Part shown: positions 1-10,059 of the stretch, piece after piece
How the letters are laid out: each line of letters opens with the position of its first letter
Position numbering within the stretch: position 1 is the first letter of the stretch
NCBI GenBank assembly: GCA_033026295.1
Contig: CM065186.1
Span: forward strand, 19,999,672 to 20,063,671
Direction: 5' to 3'
DNA from: Channa striata
Taxonomy: Eukaryota; Chordata; Actinopteri; Anabantiformes; Channidae
DNA length: 64,000 nucleotides
Made by a program: the position numbers and the translations under genes
The notes under the pieces: model-generated
Seen by the model: the letters and a program-made list of their open reading frames with translations, nothing else
Told to the model about the DNA's origin: nothing
Database searches by the model: none

Positions 1-432
1 GAAGGCGAGTGGCTACCCATCAAACGTCACAGATGAGGCAGGCAGGCAGAAATACATACAGGAATATCATGAAAAACAGGGCATCTTATTGGATGCATCG
101 AAAATTCAGTCAAACCCGGCCAAACGACAAGTTGCTAAACTATGCTTGAACTCCTTTTGGGGTTAATTTGCACAAAAAAGCATTATGATCCAGACAGAGA
201 GAGTTAGCGATCCTGCAACATTCTTCAGTCTCATGTTTTCAGGCACTCACAAAGTGAAATACTTCAACTTTCTGAACGAGAATTTGTAAATCTGTAAAGA
301 ACCCGGTGGAGAGGTGTGGTGTACTGTACAACTGCTCACTATAAAGTCGGCTGAAAAGAGACTCTGGGTCTTGTTTGATTTGTCTACCGGTCAGGGTAAT
401 GTCATGGCTCTGATGGAAAAGATTGATTTTGT
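1..432 (+). pseudogene. Polinton protein-primed DNA polymerase B, C-terminal remnant
   Basis: This is the 3' part of a family B, protein-primed DNA polymerase of the Polinton/Maverick type, which copies the linear element. Translation from base 2 gives a continuous frame with the palm-domain motif RQVAKLCLNSFWG at about 127-163; its Asn-Ser-x-x-Gly core is the family's motif B. A TAA follows at once (164-166), and a second in-frame stop lies near 288. The frame then passes into C-terminal sequence without the YxDTDS motif C that should follow, so the catalytic aspartates are gone through an internal deletion. The 5' part lies outside the window. The next gene downstream is the packaging ATPase, the expected neighbour. 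It is a dead copy. Confidence 0.8.
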
Positions 433-444
433 ATCGGGTTAAAG

Positions 445-1069
445 ATGCCCTTCTCATGTTTAATTGTAGGACCCAGTGGTTCTGGAAAAACCTTTTTTGT
501 GAAAAGTTTTCTGAACAACTGTAAATATATGACTGATGTCGTACCTGGAAAAAAAAGGATTTATACTTCTTTTCAACCCATGTATGCTGAATTGCAAAAA
601 GCTAATAAAAGAATAACTTTTCTGGAAGGATTACGTGCTGAATGATGAAACGCTGTTCCCCCGAGGTTTAAATCATCTTGTTATTTTGGACGATGTTATT
701 TTTTAAGCCTTGGAAAACCCAGAGATTGTTAAAATATTTATGCAGTATAGACATCATAGAAACATGTCTGTCATGTTTTTGACTGAAAATATATTTCAAA
801 AAGTTAAATACAGCCGAACTCTGAGTCTGAACAGTATGCATCTTGTCCATTTGAAAAATACTCGCAACCAACTTCAAATATACTATACTATACTGGCTCA
901 ACAAATGTTCCCCAGACAAAAAGCCTATTTTATGGAAAGTTATGAGGATGCCTTGAAAGCGCCGCTCGGATATTTAATAATTGATCTGACTCTCGACTGT
1001 CCAAAACGTTTCAGACTAAGAACGGGTCTACTGCCTCACGAACACACATGCGTGTATCTCCCCTGCTAA
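445..1069 (+). pseudogene. Polinton A32/FtsK-like packaging ATPase, broken
   Basis: DNA-packaging ATPase of the FtsK/HerA-A32 group, thought to pump the genome into the capsid. The Walker A motif GPSGSGKT is at residues 9-16 (about 469-492), near the N-terminus as usual. The Walker B motif, VILDD, is at about 680-694 and is followed by an in-frame TAA (704-706). The Walker A part (445-645) and the Walker B part are in different frames, so there is a frameshift between about 645 and 671. The C-terminal part continues from 707 to 1069. Total length of about 208 codons fits the family. It sits just after the polymerase remnant, as in other Polintons. It cannot make an active protein as it stands. 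Confidence 0.85.
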
Positions 1070-1075
1070 AAAATA

Positions 1076-1308
1076 ATGTCTGAGCGTTTAAAAAAAACAA
1101 TTTGTGAATTGGCTTTTAATCCTCTCAAAGGCAACATTGCTCTTTCAACTGAACAATAAAGTAAATTGAAGAGGCAAAAGGTGGTTTTCTGCTTCCTCTA
1201 CTCACAGCGGCCCTGCCAATATTAGGCCAGGTTGTGGCCGGCTTGATCCCACTCTACATTCAAGAAAATGTATCTAGTGTCTCAGGGGCAACTGAACCGC
1301 GTGCATGA
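1076..1308 (+). pseudogene. small hydrophobic Polinton protein, broken
   Basis: A short gene right after the ATPase, on the same strand. It opens at ATG 1076 with the basic sequence MSERLKKTICELAF, meets a TAA near 1157, and resumes in another frame with a Gly/Leu/Ala-rich hydrophobic stretch, GGFLLPLLTAALPILG (about 1180-1230). It ends at TGA 1306-1308. Small hydrophobic proteins of this shape occur next to the ATPase in fish Polintons, and adenovirus pX/pVI peptides look superficially similar. The role is unknown; membrane interaction or a virion part is inference. A frameshift and a stop break it. Confidence 0.5.
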
Positions 1309-1734
1309 CACGGGTAATGATGATATAAGGCCTCGGCTGAGTTGGATGAGAAGATGAGGCAAGTTTTGGATCAGAAAAATCTTACACCTGATGAAAAAAT
1401 TTAAATGTATACGATTCTTTTGCAAAATTATTTAACTCTACAAAAACAGAAACAAGGGGAGAGTCGGGATATTACTCTAAATTTGCCTAAAAATTAGTCT
1501 GCTGAGGCTTCCTTCGAGAAACCTGAGGCATACCTAATAAACAGGCACGCATTCCGATGCAATGGAGGGGCTGCTGCTGCTGCTGAAAACTACAAAAATG
1601 GAGCTGCTCAGATATTGAACTCTGACCCTGATGGTGAAGTTGAAGATGACGTATCTTTGTATAGGCTTAAAAAACCTTTAAAGTCATCTCTGCCTGAATG
1701 GATCACTCCCGAAGCGATAGTTTTAATAAAATGA
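1268..1734 (+). pseudogene. Polinton protein of unknown function, broken
   Basis: The likely start is ATG 1268, overlapping the end of the preceding small gene in another frame. Translated pieces read MYLVSQGQLNRVHD, then an acidic and helical middle with KMYTILLQNYLTLQKQ-like sequence (about 1400-1450), then a Glu/Asp-rich tail ending WITPEAIVLIK before TGA 1732-1734. Pieces lie in at least two frames, with stops near 1404 and 1495. The gene meets the protease from the other strand tail to tail, with about 12 bases of overlap. Similar genes accompany Polinton ATPases in fish, but I know of no proven function. Confidence 0.5.
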
Positions 1735-2189
1735 GGAGGACAAAACATTTTCCATCATTATCACCCCTTTGGCATAATGTTTCTTAAAATTTTTAGCATA
1801 GTTATCGTCCAAATTTAACACACTTTGATACGACAGCCCCTGGGCTCTGTGAAAAAAAATGCAATGCTCTCAGACTATAGACAACGGATGTTGTATTTGC
1901 CTATTGTGATAATATATGAAACGAGACCCTTGTTGCAGAAAATGTAAATGTAAGAGTCATGTAAGCTCTCGGGACTCAACCCATAGGAATCAAAAAATGT
2001 TGCCACGCCGTTCTCCTCCACGGTCAGAGTGAGTCAGTGTTCCCCCAGTAAATGGCTGGGATGTGTGTTTATAAGAAAATACGCCAATTTCTTAAACGTG
2101 CGCGTAGGTAGTTTATCTGATGCCCACAGGCAGTGAAACAGATCTCCTAATAAATGCTGTAGAATGTTTTCCAGCTGAAGCCCGTTCAT
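1723..2189 (-). pseudogene. Polinton adenain-like cysteine protease, broken
   Basis: Maturation protease of the adenovirus-protease/Ulp1 (C5/C48) type, which would process capsid proteins. The likely start is ATG at 2187-2189, opening MNGLQLENILQHLLGD. Next come a SDKLPT segment (about 2105-2125) and HPSHLLGEH, where the last His fits the catalytic His; the Trp normally after it is replaced by TGA. VEENGVATFFDSYG (about 1990-2030) holds the expected acidic-residue region. The catalytic Cys region (about 1860-1885) survives as G/E-H-C-I-F-F in a shifted frame and after a stop. The gene ends at TAA (1723-1725). It overlaps the end of the capsid gene on the same strand and is clearly inactive. 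Confidence 0.75.
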
Positions 2190-3216
2190 TTTTCTCATTA
2201 ATAGTAATCCACCATGATGTTTCTTTTAGGCGTACGCAATTAGGGTTGTGGTTTGTGGAAGGGGGAACTCTGAAGGGCATTTCAAGGTGAAGAGTGCCCA
2301 TCTTGACAGGACGGAGAGTTGAACCACCCTTGTCAGGTGCGAGATTAAACACAAAAAGAGTATAGCCTTGGGCGAAATCATTTCTGTCGATACATAAAGG
2401 TTTGTATTTCAGGTGTCGACCCTTAGATGAAAATAAATCATAGTATTCTCTTACCGCCAGGTTGTTCTCAAACAGAGGCTGAAAAAGTTTGGCCGGTATT
2501 TGACGTCCGCCTTGACATATAGTTAGATATTCCAGGTCACAGTGTATAAAATTAAATGGATTTAAATTACTGCGCCCTGTAAAGGCCTCATAGTTTACCA
2601 GACTTAGAACAATGTATTTGGGTAATGTGCCCAAAAATAAATTTTCCTGGGTACAGAATTGGTGGGGATGGAAAAAGTTTTCACGTTGATACGTGATAGA
2701 GGGTACAGCACATTGCTTTTAATCAGCGCCGCGGAATGACCTATGCGCCCAGCGGGCGCGACCGTTACTTTCTTCACAAACAGAGAAGCTTCCAGCACGT
2801 GGAGACTGTAGTCTCTGTTGGCGGCGTGCATGAGGTAAAATGCGTCGCTAGCTCTTGTGATGTTAACCCTTATATCGACAGAGTTCAAAAGCAATCTTTC
2901 ACAAAAAAAGATGTCTGCGCTAAATCTCGCTATCTCAGTAAAATCTCTATTGGGCCCGTTTATAGGCTCATCTGCGGCCAAATCTGTTCCATCAGCGTTG
3001 GTAATCTTAAATCTTAAATAAAGTATTGTATCATTGAAGTCAACAAATTTCTGACCCTCCGCCTAGTAAAATTCAATGGGGCCTCTGTTCGTTATGGAGG
3101 AGATATGAGAGATTTCTACATATTGTATCTTCTATGCTTATTTGTGTCAGAGGACATGAAAACAAATCAAGCTCTGACAGCACGCATTGCAATGATTTCT
3201 CGTGGAAGTGCGCCAT
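2113..3216 (-). pseudogene. Polinton major capsid protein (double jelly roll), broken
   Basis: Remnant of the double-jelly-roll major capsid protein, the type often labelled F54H12.2-like in animal genomes. The likely start is ATG 3214-3216 with MAHFHEKSLQCVLSELDLF. A frameshift lies near 3128 and an in-frame TAG near 3068, just after the family's GPIEFY motif. A long open stretch follows (about 3065 down to 2604) with ILYLRFKITNADGTDLAADE. A second frameshift near 2620 leads into the second jelly roll, with GGRQIPAK, LAVREYYDLF, CIDRNDFAQGYTLFVFNLAPD and MGTLHLEMPF. The native C-terminus is uncertain and overlaps the protease start. Order after pX and before protease is as expected. Confidence 0.85.
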
Positions 3217-3231
3217 CTTTTCTAAAAAATA

Positions 3232-3600
3232 TCAGAGCTCTTGGACCTCCATCCTGTACGGCCGCCTTTGGATACTGCGTTTTTTTTTTTTTCGAGATGA
3301 CCGCCTCCTTTTAACTCCCGGTAAAAGTTCACCCGGAGGGCGTTTCCATGGTCTTTTGGATAAAACAAAAATGCCTGACCCGTCCTGTGCTTTTTCAGCT
3401 TCTGATTTGTCTGTAATCTTATTGACAGCCTGGCTCAACACATCAGTCGCTATGTTTTTAGCAGCCAAGGAGGGATGCGGTTTAACCACATTGAAACTTT
3501 TCTTCATCAGCGGCATGACAAAGCAAAACAATTTTGAAAACATAGACCCTAATCCTCTGCCATACTGGACAGGTGCCCCTCAAAAGGTGACCGGACCCCG
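3232..3600 (-). pseudogene. Polinton basic pX-like virion protein, broken
   Basis: A small basic protein between the penton-like and major capsid genes. It has PVQYGRGLGSMFSKLF near the N-terminus (about 3525-3573), a helical middle (AAKNIATDVLSQAVNKITDK) and a C-terminal cluster of Lys/Arg (KRRRSSRKKKKRS, about 3258-3300). This layout matches the adenovirus pX/pVI-like proteins of Polintons, believed to bind DNA or the inner capsid. A TGA (3580-3582) sits just before PVQY, so the true start is lost or lies further upstream. The end of the frame runs through a T-rich slip-prone tract at 3282-3292 and is probably shifted. Confidence 0.7.
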
Positions 3601-3657
3601 CTTGGTTATCGTAATAACTTACAAAGCGATAGGGATCATCTTTATAAGTCCAGGGAG

Positions 3658-4314
3658 TCATGTCTTGTCGGGCCTAAAGTGTAGAGTAAGAATAGTTTTG
3701 CCGCATCTGAAGTTGACAGGTTTATTTTGGTCCGATTTAATTTCAACGTATATAGTCTCTATGTAGTTTTTTGATAGAGGTAAATAACGCGAGGGGTATA
3801 CACCTTCAGTCGTCACACAGCGCAAGAGCGGAGCAAAAGCATCGCCTACCGCCTGGTGTCTAACAATATCAGAATAACAAAATAGATTGTAAAACCCTGC
3901 TTTTAAAGCTGCGGGATAGGGTGACAGCACTATGTCAGGTCTCTACACCCAAAATGTAATTTACAGGCTTTGAGAATTTTAATTTGTATCTTCCTTCCCC
4001 AGTTCATGTAAATACCTGTCTATGCAAATCATAGGACAGGACAGCGTCTATCCTCACCATATCGAAAACACGTTCAGTTGGCTTATGACATCATCAGCGG
4101 TCGTATAATCTCAGTTTCCTAAAAGCTTGTGGCATACCACGTATTTACTCTCGTCAGGAGGGATTTCGCCTTGGTCATATTATGACAAATCCGTCAAAGC
4201 AACCTCCCACTCCCCTTTCAAGTCTATATGCTGCGCTAAATCTATACGAAATTCAGAGGCCGTATTATCCTTAAACGTTTGTTTAAGCGTTATGTAGAAA
4301 CCAGAGTGAGACAT
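3658..4314 (-). pseudogene. Polinton penton-like minor capsid protein, broken
   Basis: Minor capsid (single jelly roll, penton-like) protein. It opens at ATG 4312-4314 with MSHSGFYITLKQTFKDN and continues EFRIDLAQHIDLKGEWEVALTD, typical of the family's N-terminus. Several stops lie between about 4180 and 3940. The last 90 codons are open and well kept: LSPYPAALKAGFYNLFCYSD, then GDAFAPLLRCV, LPLSKNYIETIYVEIKSDQN and PVNFRCGKTILTLHFR, ending at TGA 3658-3660. Length of about 218 codons is normal. It lies directly downstream of the integrase and upstream of pX on the same strand. Confidence 0.8.
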
Positions 4315-4329
4315 GTCGTAAAATGAGGA

Positions 4330-5437
4330 CGTTGAGAAGCGCTCTGTGGGTTTTTATACGTTACAATAGCTGAGGCTTTCACATAACTATTAAATTTTTC
4401 AGGCCAAAAATCTCAATTTAACCAAGACATGTTCCACACCGTCTATCTTCTTCCGGCTCAAAAATCCTCTCCACCTGGAATGTTTTATCTTTAGACAGTA
4501 TTATTTTCTGCAATTCTGCTTTATAGAAGGATCCTTTGAGCTCTTCCCCATCATAATCTTGGAGTTTGTACATCACAGGGATCCTAGGAATACACTTGCT
4601 TATTTTGAAAATTTAATCTGAAAACCCTTGGGTATAACTCTTTGCAAATACTCCTCTCAATTTTGAAATCCTCACAAGATCACCGACCTTAAAGTTCATC
4701 TTTAACTTGTTATTATGCCTTAGAGGGAAAGACCGTACAAATTCTGAGACCTCTAAAGCATTTTCATTCGTAACTTCTGCTGGAGTCATTTTAATACTGG
4801 AATGACCTATTGTTATAGCTCCGGACAATACTTTGGAGCACGTCTAAATATCTGAGAGTGTTTTTACCCGTAAAGTAATGATACAATTTATATTCTAAGG
4901 TTTTATTATATCGCTCAATGACAGACGCTTTAACCTCGCTGGATGTGCTAAAATGTTGTATGTTATGTTTTTGCATCAGAGCCTGGAATAGTTTGTTGTA
5001 AAATTCTTTTCCTAGATCCATCTGTATAGACTGAGGAATACCGCTATCGCTCAGAATTGAGGCAAAAGCCTCCGTCACCTTTCTGGCTGATTTTATTTTT
5101 AATAGGTCTTACATAATCTTTTTTAGAGAAAACATTGATTACGGCCAACAGAAATTTGTACCCGTTATTATGAGGCGCTAAGGCCTGCATGTCACAAAGA
5201 TCGGCCTGAATCCGTCAGAGGCCGAGAAACAAACACCCTGTTTCGAGGTTTGTGTTAGGTTTGTGTAGAGTGTATGCGTCCTGTTCTGCTAAAAAATGTT
5301 TAATTTGATCAACCTTTATTTTTTTTGCCGGTTTCCCTCTCTACATCCTCATGTAAAGCCTTAACACCCCCAAAGCTACAGGGATGAGCTGAATCATTAT
5401 AAATTGTTTTCATTACAGTTTCAATTTTACGAGCCAT
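4330..5437 (-). pseudogene. Polinton integrase with C-terminal chromodomain, broken
   Basis: Retroviral-type (rve) integrase of a Polinton. The likely start is ATG 5435-5437, opening MARKIETVMKTIYNDSAHP then CSFGGVKALHED. The core has stops and frameshifts between about 5100 and 5330. It is open from 5078 to 4791, with MDLGKEFYNKLFQALMQKH (the conserved Asp is in DLGKEF) and ASVIERYNKTLEYKLYHYF (the conserved Glu is in VIERYN). A further shift near 4800 leads to the SH3-like part: MNFKVGDLVRISKLRGVF, then RIPVMYKLQDYDGEELKGSF. The end shows a chromodomain-like WPEKFNSYVKASAI (about 4350-4400). The first core Asp cannot be placed with confidence. Confidence 0.85.
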
Positions 5438-5961
5438 GTCTAACCTTCTGTGCTGCAGATTGCAAATGTCAAACATCATACCTCTCGTACATATTTATCT
5501 CTCTGGAGAAGGCTTGCACAAATACAAATGAGAAAAAAACATAATTAAAGTAGATCATTTTTATTCTGATTACATTCAGTACAGCAATAGGTTTTAATTG
5601 GAACGAAAAACATTCAGATACTTCAACGTAATCAAAAAAATATTAAAACAGTGGGTAGATAACTGAGTACTAAGAAAAAGATTACACAAAAATGGTTAAC
5701 TAACTACAAATACATTGTTAAGCAGGAGTACTAAGTCTTGGTTACATGAAAGAAGATACAGCTTGGTTACATACAGCATCAATCACTCAGTCAATATCCT
5801 TCCCCTCCCAAAAGTCCACATCCTCTTGGATATTTTAAATTTTTGACATACAATCCCTAACTAGTTTTTCTTGTATTTCACCAAGAACATCGAGTACATT
5901 TTCATGTCTTCCAGAATGTTTTCTCCGGTTTTCTAACCTCCACATCCGATTTCAAAATGTT
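5438..5961. other. non-coding gap inside the Polinton remnant
   Basis: This lies between the integrase and the next minus-strand ORF. It is AT-rich and no open frame is convincing. A minus-strand AATAAA-type signal is present near 5569, which would suit the ORF upstream of it. Nothing else is recognised. Confidence 0.4.
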
Positions 5962-6599
5962 TTATTTCTTCAGCAGTTTTAAGGCAGCATCATAGAATCG
6001 GCTTGATAACACACGCTTCTTAAGCTCATCAAAATGGATTTCCATGAAAAAAAAAGAAAAATCAGGGAGGCCAAAAAGTCAGGTGTGTTGCATCTGACTA
6101 GGATGAGAAATCTGGCAACCGTTGCATAAAATGTCATTCAAATCACGTATCGCTACACACAGCACATGCGACAAAAGAGCCTTCAGCGTGTCCAGAAATA
6201 CTTGCAGCGTTGCTCCGTCTATCTCGCACCCTGCCTCCGAGTCATTTTCATCCTCACAGTCGGCCTCAACTCCACTGATGATAGGGGCCTGTGAAACCGG
6301 TTTGACATTAACACCAGGCGCTGTGGAGCCATCTTCGCTGATGCTGCTGGTGCATTCCTCCTGGTAGAATGGCAGCCTGCACCGACGGACATTTGCCCCA
6401 CGTCGTTGCAGCCAACACCGCCACCGCCGTAGCTTGGTTTTGAAGTGGGGGCAGTCGCATTCCAGTTTCTCATCGATGTCGTTCCCCCTCGACCCACCAG
6501 AGTTAGCGTCTGAAACATAGCAGTTACTGCTACTGGCATTGCAGCTGTTGCCGCTACAGGGGTATCAGAAACTGGGGAGCTTTCCGGAGTCATAATCAT
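5962..6599 (-). pseudogene. putative Polinton accessory gene with Cys/His cluster
   Basis: I do not recognise a named family. The first frame opens MIMTPESSPVSDTPV at 6599. Somewhere near 6500 the better frame changes to one reading NDIDEKLECDCPH, then an Arg/Cys/Trp-rich basic stretch (KLRRWRCWLQRR), an acidic stretch (EADCEDENDSEAGCE) and a helical stretch. The notable part is CNGCQISHPSQMQH (about 6083-6124), a C-x2-C...H-P-S-Q-x2-H arrangement, interrupted soon after by one TGA at 6079-6081. The same frame then runs on and ends ALKLLKK-TAA at 5962-5964. Strand and position suggest a gene of the Polinton upstream of its integrase. A zinc-binding role is inference from the Cys/His spacing. 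Confidence 0.55.
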
Positions 6600-6742
6600 G
6601 AGCCAGATAGAGTATCAGTGAATCAGTCAGAAAGAAAGAGAGTTCAGGGCGCTATACTGTACTGATCGATTCTGGCCTTTATTTGTCCAGGGTAACAGCT
6701 GAGGGGCCAGCGGGAGGGTGGAGTGAGCATTGGGAGGTTTGG

Positions 6743-7105
6743 TTACACAAACAGTGCTCTTCTCAATACAACCAACTCTTGCCATTCATGGCTGGACTTA
6801 AATAAATGACTGATTTCATCGCCCCATTTGCTGAAGATTTCCAAGCACGATGTAACTGTCATGTTGAGAGTGCATTGAAAAACACTGCAATCCGTGTTGA
6901 AACGACTCACTGTCACATAGCTGTGGCTCGATCCTGGAGACTGAATATTTACTTTGTAAAACCAACGGCCTGAAGGACTGGTCTGAGTCTCCCAAACGGC
7001 TTTCAACAGACAATTGTTTTTCTCGTCAGATGTCTCTGTTACATCCACATTCATCCTTCCATAATGCAGATTCTTCTGTAACAACAACCGGGACGCTGCT
7101 AATTA
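6743..7105 (-). CDS. hypothetical protein, possible second Polinton accessory gene
   Basis: An open frame of about 118 codons on the same strand as the integrase. There is no ATG at its left limit (a TAA precedes it near 7105), so it may be an exon, or the start may be lost; the first Met inside is in YGRMNVDVTE. Sequence features are a polar N-terminal part, AVWETQTSPSGRWFYKVNI, SYVTVSRFNTDCSVFQCTLN and a Trp-rich C-terminal helix region ending RRALFV. There is no signal peptide or membrane segment. A minus-strand AATAAA lies about 60 bases downstream (near 6680). I do not recognise the family. Its length without stops among wrecked genes makes it worth attention. Confidence 0.4.
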
Positions 7106-9470
7106 TGTTGTTCATTTTAGAACCTGTGGGTGAGCCATTTTTTTCACTGCTCAAATTCACTCTTTGCTTATTCTAACATCAAATACTGAGCCTTTTTATT
7201 TGATAGTAAAGGCGGAGCAAAACAGACATGCATACACACAGCCACAATCCGTGTGGAGGCGCTCTTTCGATTTATAGGGAAACACACACACACACACCCC
7301 ACTCATCCCTATTTGAGTTAAAACACACATGCTGCATCCCACTATTTTGGGTGGAAGTCACTGGCTGGTTTTGTAATTTTACCTATATCATCTTGGACAC
7401 ACAGGTCACTTGTTTAGCCTTCTCAATCCTTGTTTTATCTTCTTAATTACATCCACGTGTACTTCTCCACATGACCTTTGTGACCTCACAAGACCCCACA
7501 TCCCTCCCCTCTCCTCTTGACCTTTGACCTAGACCTGTCAAAAGCAGTTTGATGAAAAGGGGATAATATTATGTCTAACAGTTATGTCCAAAGCGACTTA
7601 CAGGTGATGTACAAGGCAAGCAAAAATCTAAGTCAAGGAGAAAACATCAGACTTAATATTGAGAAACCAGTCTCTGAAGAACTCATAGGCTTTAGCCTGA
7701 GTTCAGGTCCCAGGTGCAGCAAAGGATGGCTGGAAGAGCTCACTTAGTTTGGTTGCAGTAAGAGAGTTAATGTTTTTAGTTAAGATACTCGTAAACAGAT
7801 TAGGGTGTTTCTTTATATCATCCAAAAGTCCAAGACAGCTGAGGCCTTGGAGCAATGTAAATTAATGTATATAGCAGGCAATGTGGAGCAATGGTTAGTC
7901 ATTGGCACTATATTAAGTTGGCTCATGATATACCCTTCATAACTTACTGTTTTAACAATGCTTCGAGCCTCCCTTGAAGGTAAAATTTGGCAGCCAAGTC
8001 CTACAACACATCTCACCCAGGCAAATCCTGTATGTTTACACTGAGTGCGCCAAGCACTCCCAGATAGTCAGTTGCACCATCAGTTTTAGCTTCCTCAGTG
8101 GTAGTACAGTTATTAGAAGCAGTTATTAGTCAGCGTCATAATTACATGACAGGTGTGTTTTGTATTAGTAACAAAAGCATTCAACACCCTCATGTCTTAG
8201 ATCTATTTCATTTGTTGTATTACAGCATTAAAGTATATTTATTGTTGTTATATTACATTTTGAAACTAAACAACACAACCCAAAAAATAGGAAATTATAT
8301 TTATGGCAAAGCCATGACAGGTCCTTGCCTTTTGCAGCTTGTCCCTCAAGTCATAGTCAAATATGTCACTGACAGACACAGGGTCCGGATCTTCACAACT
8401 GATCATGTTGAAGAGGCGATCCAAAAAGAAATGAGGGGATACACCTCCATGGATTAGGCCAATACGCACTACTACTACTACACTCAAATACAGTGTAGTG
8501 CCCCCCTTCTCAAGAGCTATACAGTTGAGGGGAAAAAAAAAACTCTGATCTGATTACTTACAGAAACCTTTTAAGGTGGTGTTTGTTGATATTTCACGTT
8601 TATTGCCTCTGTAGGGCTGGTAACATTAGAGGATGGCCATTTGGCTGGACTCAACAATGGTGACACACTGTAAAAACAAAACAAACCATAAATGTATTTA
8701 ATATTGAGAAAAAAATCATAGACTGTTTGAAAATGTTAGACTGAACTATGGACATTGGTTTAAACAATAGTCAAATCTGTAACTTTTCCAATCAGCGTTG
8801 CAAAAATTTTGATATTACAGTTATATGTGTAACATTTAGTTTACAAGGCATTTTAAAGAATGTAATTAACCAAACCAATCATAAGAAAAGTTTAAAATTA
8901 TGCCAAGTGTCATTACTTTTAGATTCCAGTGAAGATTTTACTTTTTAGGCCCTGTGAAAGACTTTGAAGCTTTTCAGAGTGAACTCTGCATCTTCCTCAC
9001 TGACATCTGGGATAAGCTCCTGCACCCGTGCTACTCTTCACAGTTTAAAGTTTAACGATAAATGAATGGATGAACTTTTTTGAAATTGTTTTTTATGGTG
9101 TATTAAAGACTTTGTCATAGTCTTGTCTGACTTACATAAGAACCATCAAGGCAGGCAATCCTCAGTGTTATGACACATGTTTGGTGCACAGGAGCCCTGC
9201 TCCTCCATTTGAAACCAGGTATTACATGTAAAAGGGTGAAATGATTGATGAAACACTTGATCTGAATTGAAGATGTTCAATGCTGCCATTGCAGTCCTCG
9301 CTGCTTCTCTCCTCCTGCATTTAAAGCTCACCACTTCATGACATTAACTTGGCCTGTTTTCTCTAATCCATTCGCAGGTATTCAGTTTTGGAGCAATGTT
9401 TCCAGTAGTTTTTTTTTTTTTTTTTTTTTATTGCTATTTGTTGCTCTTTTTTTCATCACTCTACACTCAC
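7106..9470. other. unassigned intergenic sequence
   Basis: No coding region is supported. It holds a short CA microsatellite (about 7270-7296) and, near 7585-7620, a short 'gtccaaagcgacttacaggtg' segment of a kind seen repeatedly in fish genomes. A T-tract sits at 9411-9430. The right end of the Polinton may lie in its first few hundred bases but cannot be fixed without the other terminal repeat. Confidence 0.4.
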
Positions 9471-9479
9471 CCCAAATGG

Positions 9480-9680
9480 CCAAGACAGGTGGCAGAGTAG
9501 CATAACCTGCTCTTCAGCTAGCAGGGTGCTCATCTGACCCACCAGAGGCAACTGGTGGTTCAGTGTCTTTCCCAAGGACACTTTGACATGCAGCAAGCAG
9601 GGACTAGGGATTGAGCCACTGACCCTGTGATCCATGGATGACTGCCTTACCAACTTAGCTACAGCCGCCCAACTCATTCC
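9480..9680 (-). repeat. tRNA-derived SINE-like repeat
   Basis: Read on the minus strand, this has the same plan as the copies near 45,680, 52,440 and 61,030: a tRNA-like head with a degenerate B-box (ggctcaatccc), then a body with the recognisable 'gtccttgggaaagacactgaac' block. It is diverged from the others. SINEs of this type are moved by LINE machinery in trans. Confidence 0.5.
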
Positions 9681-10059
9681 TAGTGGCTTGCTAACTTCAC
9701 ATTTTTCTGTGTTTCCTGTTTCTGTCACACCTTATTTGAAAATAAGTAACAATGTAAATAAGGACAAAATGGAAACGTGTGTGTGACTGACCTGAAACTA
9801 ATGTAAAACATACTCACCATCTAAGCAATATAATTAAACTTTTATTGTTTAACAATGTCACAATTTTTGACACTTATCCTACAGTGTCTTTTCAACAAAA
9901 CAATGACACAAGCCATGGACCATGGTAGTTTAAAAGTTTATTGTTTTATTGGTTTTCTGTTAGGGTGTTGAGCCAGAAGCCATCAATTCCTTGGAGTTTA
10001 CGGAGCAGGTACAGCCTAGAATAAGTTCAATAGAGCACTGCTTTAATTTCAAAGCAAAA

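Noticed and set aside
239..457. Open frame on the minus strand opposite the polymerase end and ATPase start.
   Set aside because: It lies opposite clear polymerase and ATPase motifs and has no motif of its own; it is a shadow frame.
3134..3766. 210-codon open frame on the + strand across the pX and penton-like genes.
   Set aside because: The minus strand holds recognisable pX-like and penton-like sequence with conserved motifs; the + frame is low-complexity antisense.
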